Positions 59,401 to 64,000 of a DNA stretch of 64,000 bases are shown here, one piece after another. Below the pieces are notes generated by a model. That model did not search any database. It was not told the origin of the DNA and was given only the letters and a program-made list of their open reading frames with translations. Both the position numbers and the translations under genes were made by a program. How positions within the stretch are numbered: the first letter of the stretch is position 1; every line of letters begins with the position of its first letter. The DNA comes from Petrosia ficiformis (taxonomy: Eukaryota; Porifera; Demospongiae; Haplosclerida; Petrosiidae), in contig OX345640.1 of assembly GCA_947044365.1 (NCBI GenBank), positions 1,049,001 to 1,113,000 on the forward strand. The letters are read 5' to 3'.

Positions 59401-62400
59401 ATAGTGACTGGAATTTCGTATGGTGCAGAGGCCATCTTTGTTATCGACCAAGAGGTAGCTGATTGTAAGAAATATCAACAAATTTATGAGGAACTACGGG
59501 AGAAGGCTACTCAGTTCTGCAAAGCTCTTAATAAACAGTGTTATGTTGACTTACCACAACTACCAGAATCTACTGTTACATATTTTGGGGACATCCCACC
59601 TCAAGAGAAGATTTCCACATTTCAAGATGTAGCAAAGTTTGCTGAGACTCTTCCACAATTGTCTGGAAAAGATAGTCATAATGTTATACCAAAAATAGCA
59701 TATCTCTATCCTTTGAACATGTTAAACAGTGATACATTCCATCGTGATCTTTCTGCAAACACAATCAGCACTGGTCTGGTTGGTCAGATAGAGAATATTG
59801 GGCAGCATCTTCATGACATAGAGATTAGATGCAACAGTCTGATGAATACAGATGTCTTCCAGTACTTTATTGGTATTCAAGAGCAGCTCTTAATGTTCAG
59901 TGATATTCTTTCCAAGTACAAATGTAACTTCTTTGAACAGTTACGTGTTTTGTTACCAAAGATACGTGGAGGACAAGAGGAAGAGCAACAACTAGAGAAA
60001 CTTTGTGAAAAATATCTTATTTCACAACTCAACTGCGAAGTTCTGTCTAGCTGGATAGATGGAAAGGAGTGTGAAGTTAGTTTTGTTGCTAAATGCCTGG
60101 AAGAGCTGCAGCAAGTCCCAGGTAAGATAAATTATTGTATGCTAAGCAATAATGATTAGCTTTGTAGCTTTCTGTAGTAAGACTGCCATTATTATAATTA
60201 TGCTTTTCTTATCATGGATAACATCAATCTATTGTGCATAACAGTGACCCCACAATGACTCAATGTTATCCAATGTTTTTTAAATATATTCAGCCATTAT
60301 CTTCATAGTGCATTAGTATATAGACTAACAATATGTCACACCTATTTTCACAGGGCATAAGAAAGCTTAGAAACATAGTAATTTCATTTTGTAATGTATT
60401 GTAAAGTATAATAAATTGTGCAACATGCATGCTCATTTTAACAAAAAATTAGAATACATTGTCTATCATTACAGGTGTGATAATTGAACTCCAATTAAGT
60501 ACTTCAGTGATTGATTCAATGAAGAGGGTTATTGCTTTTGAGTTCAAGTCAATCAGTGGGAGTGATCACAACCTGACAAAAATGTCTGCACACTTGCAAT
60601 CAAAAGCACAAAGTGCAGAAGATTTTGAAGAGCCAGTACCAACCCCGTGGTACAAAGATGAGGATATCAAGAAAAATGTCATATTAAAGATGAAACAGTT
60701 TTCTAGCTTTGCTGAATCCAATGCTGATAATGAAAGTGTTTATTTCATTGTTACCGATACAAGTGAAGACACAACTATGTGTGGTAAAGGTGTACAGCTA
60801 GTCTCTTATATTAAAGGAGAACCCGACAATCAAGATTTTGAACCACCTTCTTCTCCCTACCAACTCGAACATTCCAGTGTGCAATGCAATACATGTAGTA
60901 TCGAATTGACATGGTCCAAGCCACAGTATGGAAGTACTTCAGTACAGAATTACACTGTGTTTTATTATAGTGAAGATGATACTGCACAAGAATGTAAATC
61001 ACAAACGACAGAAGCTGACGAGGCAGCAGTAGTAATCACTGATCTAGTTCCTAACACAAGCTACATTTTACAAGTACAAGCTAATTGTCCAACTGGAAAA
61101 AGTGAGGCCAGCAAGAATATTAGAGTTAAAGCCACAGATGGAGATAGTCAACAGATGGAAAATTTTCCTCCTCGTCATACAAATCAGTCACTACCAGTAC
61201 ATGGTCTGCAAATACCTACACTTGGACGTCCATTTCTGTTGGGAATGTTATATGATTACTGCAACGATTGTGTACTTCCCGATGTGACCATATGGCATGA
61301 CAACGCACTCAAAGAAGTTAATACTACTTTTTCTGAAGTCATCCCTCAGTTTGATATCATTACTGATGTACTCCCTGCTGAAGCTCTTGGTGTCGAGGGA
61401 AGTTTGAAGCTCAGCTTTTTAGGCGGTTTGGTTAAAGAAAGCGATGTTTCTGGTTCAGCTAAATATCTGTACAACTACAAATCCTCCAGACAACAGGCTC
61501 GAGTAGTTATCCGGTACAAGTACATTTCACATACAAAGACAGTGAACCATGAACAGATACCAAACGATCAGTACTGTACCTTGTCCAAGGAAGATGTTGG
61601 TTCTCATGTTGTGACTGGAATCTTGTATGGTGCAGAGGCCATCTTCATTATCGACCAAGAGGTAGCTGATAGTGAGAAATATCAACAAATTTCTGAGGAA
61701 CTGCAGGAGAAGGCTGTTCAGTTCTGTAAAGCTCTTAACGAACAGTGTGATGTTGACTTACTACAGCTACCAACGATAGAAAAATGCACTGTTACATATT
61801 TTGGAGACATCCAATCTCAAGAGGAGATTTCCACATTAGAAGATGTAGCAACGTTTTGCAAGAAACTATTAGGAAAAGACAATCCTAATGTTGTTCCAAA
61901 ACAAGTATGCCTCTATCCTTTGACCAAAATAAATAGTGGCATGTTTCCTCACCTTGATCTTTGTATATTGAGCACTGGTTTAGTCAGTCAGATAGAGAAT
62001 ATTATAGAGCATCTTCATGACATAGAGATTAGATGCAACAGTCTAAAAAAGACAAATGTCTACAAGTATTTTATTGGTATTCAAGAGCAGCTCTCCAAGT
62101 TTAGTATCCTTGTTTCCAAGTACAAGCCTTATTTTGTAAAACAATTAGCTGTCTTGTTACCGAAAATGCGTGGAGGACAAGAGAAAGAACAAGAACTAGA
62201 AAAAATTTGTAAAGTGTATCTTACTTCACAGTTCAACTGTGAAGTTCTGTCCAGCTGGATAGATGAAAAGGAGTGTGAGATCAATTTTGTTGCTGAATGC
62301 CTAGTAAAACTCAAGCATGTACCAGGTAAGACAAATTGATACATTTTGAAAACATTTTTAGGAATAAGTCTGTGATGTTTTATGCAAATCAATGGAATAG

Positions 62401-64000
62401 TTGTTGATAATAAATTTAAACAATAAAAAGTTTAATACTAATAATTATATTTGTTCTCTATAGGACTGTAATTATGCCCAGTTAATTATCACATTATTAG
62501 TATTGTCGGCATAATGCAAATAACAGTCATTTAAATGAAAATATTTACGATAAACAATGTGTCTATTCCATTATAGGTATAAAACTGGAATTTCCATCAT
62601 TCATTGACCCTACAAAGACAGTTATTGCTTTTGAGTTCAAGGCTATCAATAAGATTGACCAGACTCTAGTGAAAACGTTGCACTCAGAAGTGCAAATCCC
62701 ATGGCACAAAAATGAAGCCATCAAGAAAAACGTCATACTAAAGATGAAGCAGTTCTCTAGCTTTGCTAAATCAAATGTTGGTGATGACAGCATCACCTTT
62801 ATTGTTACTGATACTAGTGAAGACACATGTGGTCGAGATAAAGGTGTACAGATAGTCTCTTATATTAATGGAAAATGTAATGATCAAGATTTTGAACCAC
62901 CTTCTTCTCCCTACCAACTCGAACATTCCAGTATGCAACATGATAGTATCAACTTGACATGGTACAAGCCACAGTATGGAAGTAGTTTAGTAGAGAGTTA
63001 TACTGTCTTCTATCATACTGAAGATGATCTTGCACAAGAATGTAGATCACAGAGGACAAAAGCTGATGAAACAGTAATGGTAATCACTGGTCTTGTTGCT
63101 AACACAAGCTACATTCTCAAAGTACAAGCTAACTGTACAACAGGAAAAAGTGAAGCCTGTGAGAATATTACAATTAAGACTAGAGCACCAATGAGTGAAG
63201 ATAGTGAAGCAGCTCAGCTGTCAACAACTACTTCCAAGGCATTGCCACCTGGTCACCCCAAGGTTGTCAGTAATCTCAGTATAACTCATAACAGTATTGA
63301 GTTGACATGGAAAGAACCAAAGCCTTGTGGTGAGAATATTGAATGCTATATAGTGTCTTGTTTTCGTCAGGATAATGATGACAGTGATGGTGATGGTGAT
63401 GATGAACCACAATGTAAGCCAATTGAGACAAGAAATGATGAGAATACCATTGTGATTCGTGGGCTAGTTGACAACACAAATTATCAGTTCAGTGTTAAAG
63501 CTCAATACAAAACCGGACTCAGTACAAATAGCGAGAAGAGTACAGTTATCAAAACCCAACGACTATTAATAGCACCTGGTCAGCCCAAAGCTGTTAATAA
63601 AACTCATAACAGTATCAAGTTGACATGGGATGAACCAAAGCCTTGTCGTGAGAATGTTGAACGTTATATAGTGTCTTGTTTTTGTCTGGACAGTAGTGAT
63701 GATGATGAAGATGAAAAACCACAATGTAAGCCATATCAGACTATAAATGATGAGAAAGCCATTGTCATTACTGGGCTGGTTGACAACACACATTACAAGT
63801 TCAATGTAAAAGCTCAATACAAAACTGGGATTAGTAAAAATAGCAAGAGTACGGTTATCAAGACCCACCCACTAGTACTAGTAGCAGGTCCACCAGGTAA
63901 ACCATCGGTTGTGAATACAACTAGTAACAGCATTAACCTAAAATGGAATAAACCACAAGAGAATCCTGACAATATGGATGGATACAAAATGCTCTATCAT
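56450..64000 (+). CDS. Gene D (3' partial): death domain, unrecognised domain, two SNTX/MACPF-like modules, FN3 repeats
   Basis: In-frame exons: 56450-57510, 57598-57689, 57875-58028, 58977-60121, 60475-62325 and 62577 to the right edge, about 1,909 codons with no stop. Residues about 25-105 are a death domain (MLWNWRRKNGSDATYIAI). Residues about 135-354 are an unrecognised region shared with gene A (SSWFNIQLF, FEIPSKSF). An acidic linker (DEDETQLEDD) follows. SNTX module 1 (about 445-817) and its thioredoxin-like part precede one FN3 repeat; SNTX module 2 (about 1062-1434) and its thioredoxin-like part precede at least three FN3 repeats and the start of a fourth. Both SNTX modules keep the MACPF-like signature (GTHIVTGISYG and GSHVVTGILYG). 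The GTPase, if present, is beyond the window. There is no signal peptide. Confidence 0.86.
58029..58976 (+). other. Gene D intron before the first SNTX exon
   Basis: A 948-base AT-rich intron between the acidic linker exon and the SNTX exon. The join is phase 2 and keeps the frame (Thr-Arg-Arg-Ile-Pro-Glu). I see no other feature in it. Confidence 0.65.

Overview
The window reads as AT-rich animal nuclear DNA: spliced genes with GT-AG introns, some as short as about 50 bases, a nuclear gene for a mitochondrial translation GTPase (GUF1), and large multidomain proteins built from death-fold, fibronectin type III (FN3) and GTPase modules. A sponge (a demosponge such as Amphimedon) is my best guess. 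It rests on gene style and domain mix and was not checked by a search.

The window is dominated by a tandemly duplicated family of very large genes, called A, B, C, C' and D here. The recurring plan is an N-terminal death domain, then a stonustoxin-type (SNTX) MACPF-like domain with its helical and thioredoxin-like parts, an array of FN3 repeats (up to 19), a P-loop GTPase (GATGSGKST / D-x-P-G-F-G-D), and a C-terminal helical tail with a Cys/His cluster. Gene C (29485-40531) looks complete, with an in-frame four-exon model of about 3,053 residues. Gene D (56450 to the right edge) has two SNTX modules in one chain. Gene A (left edge to 6330) lacks the SNTX part and carries short paired exons plus a coiled coil instead. 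Gene B (14674-25224) is a mosaic with FN3 repeats on both sides of the SNTX module. C' (42121-51760) is a decayed copy of C.

Between the large genes lie copies of a housekeeping block: three FHIP2 (FAM160B)-like N-terminal exons and the last GFPT (glutamine-fructose-6-phosphate transaminase) exons on the minus strand, divergent from GUF1 on the plus strand. Copy 1 GUF1 (8469-14427) is intact: 19 exons, 624 codons, a recognisable mitochondrial presequence. The other copies are decayed: GUF1 relics at 26060-29260 and 52796-56325, and FHIP2/GFPT relics at 40874-42007 and 52013-52703. The duplications make it possible to date mobile-element insertions by comparison: one 593-base MITE has a 9-base target duplication and a preserved empty site in the paralogue.

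How the parts may work together is inference. A cytosolic death domain joined to a perforin-superfamily domain, a long FN3 spacer or receptor array and a GTPase switch resembles a single-chain sensor and effector of innate immunity or programmed cell death. FN3 repeats expand in two-repeat steps and the N-terminal modules differ between paralogues, as expected for a fast-evolving immune-type gene cluster.
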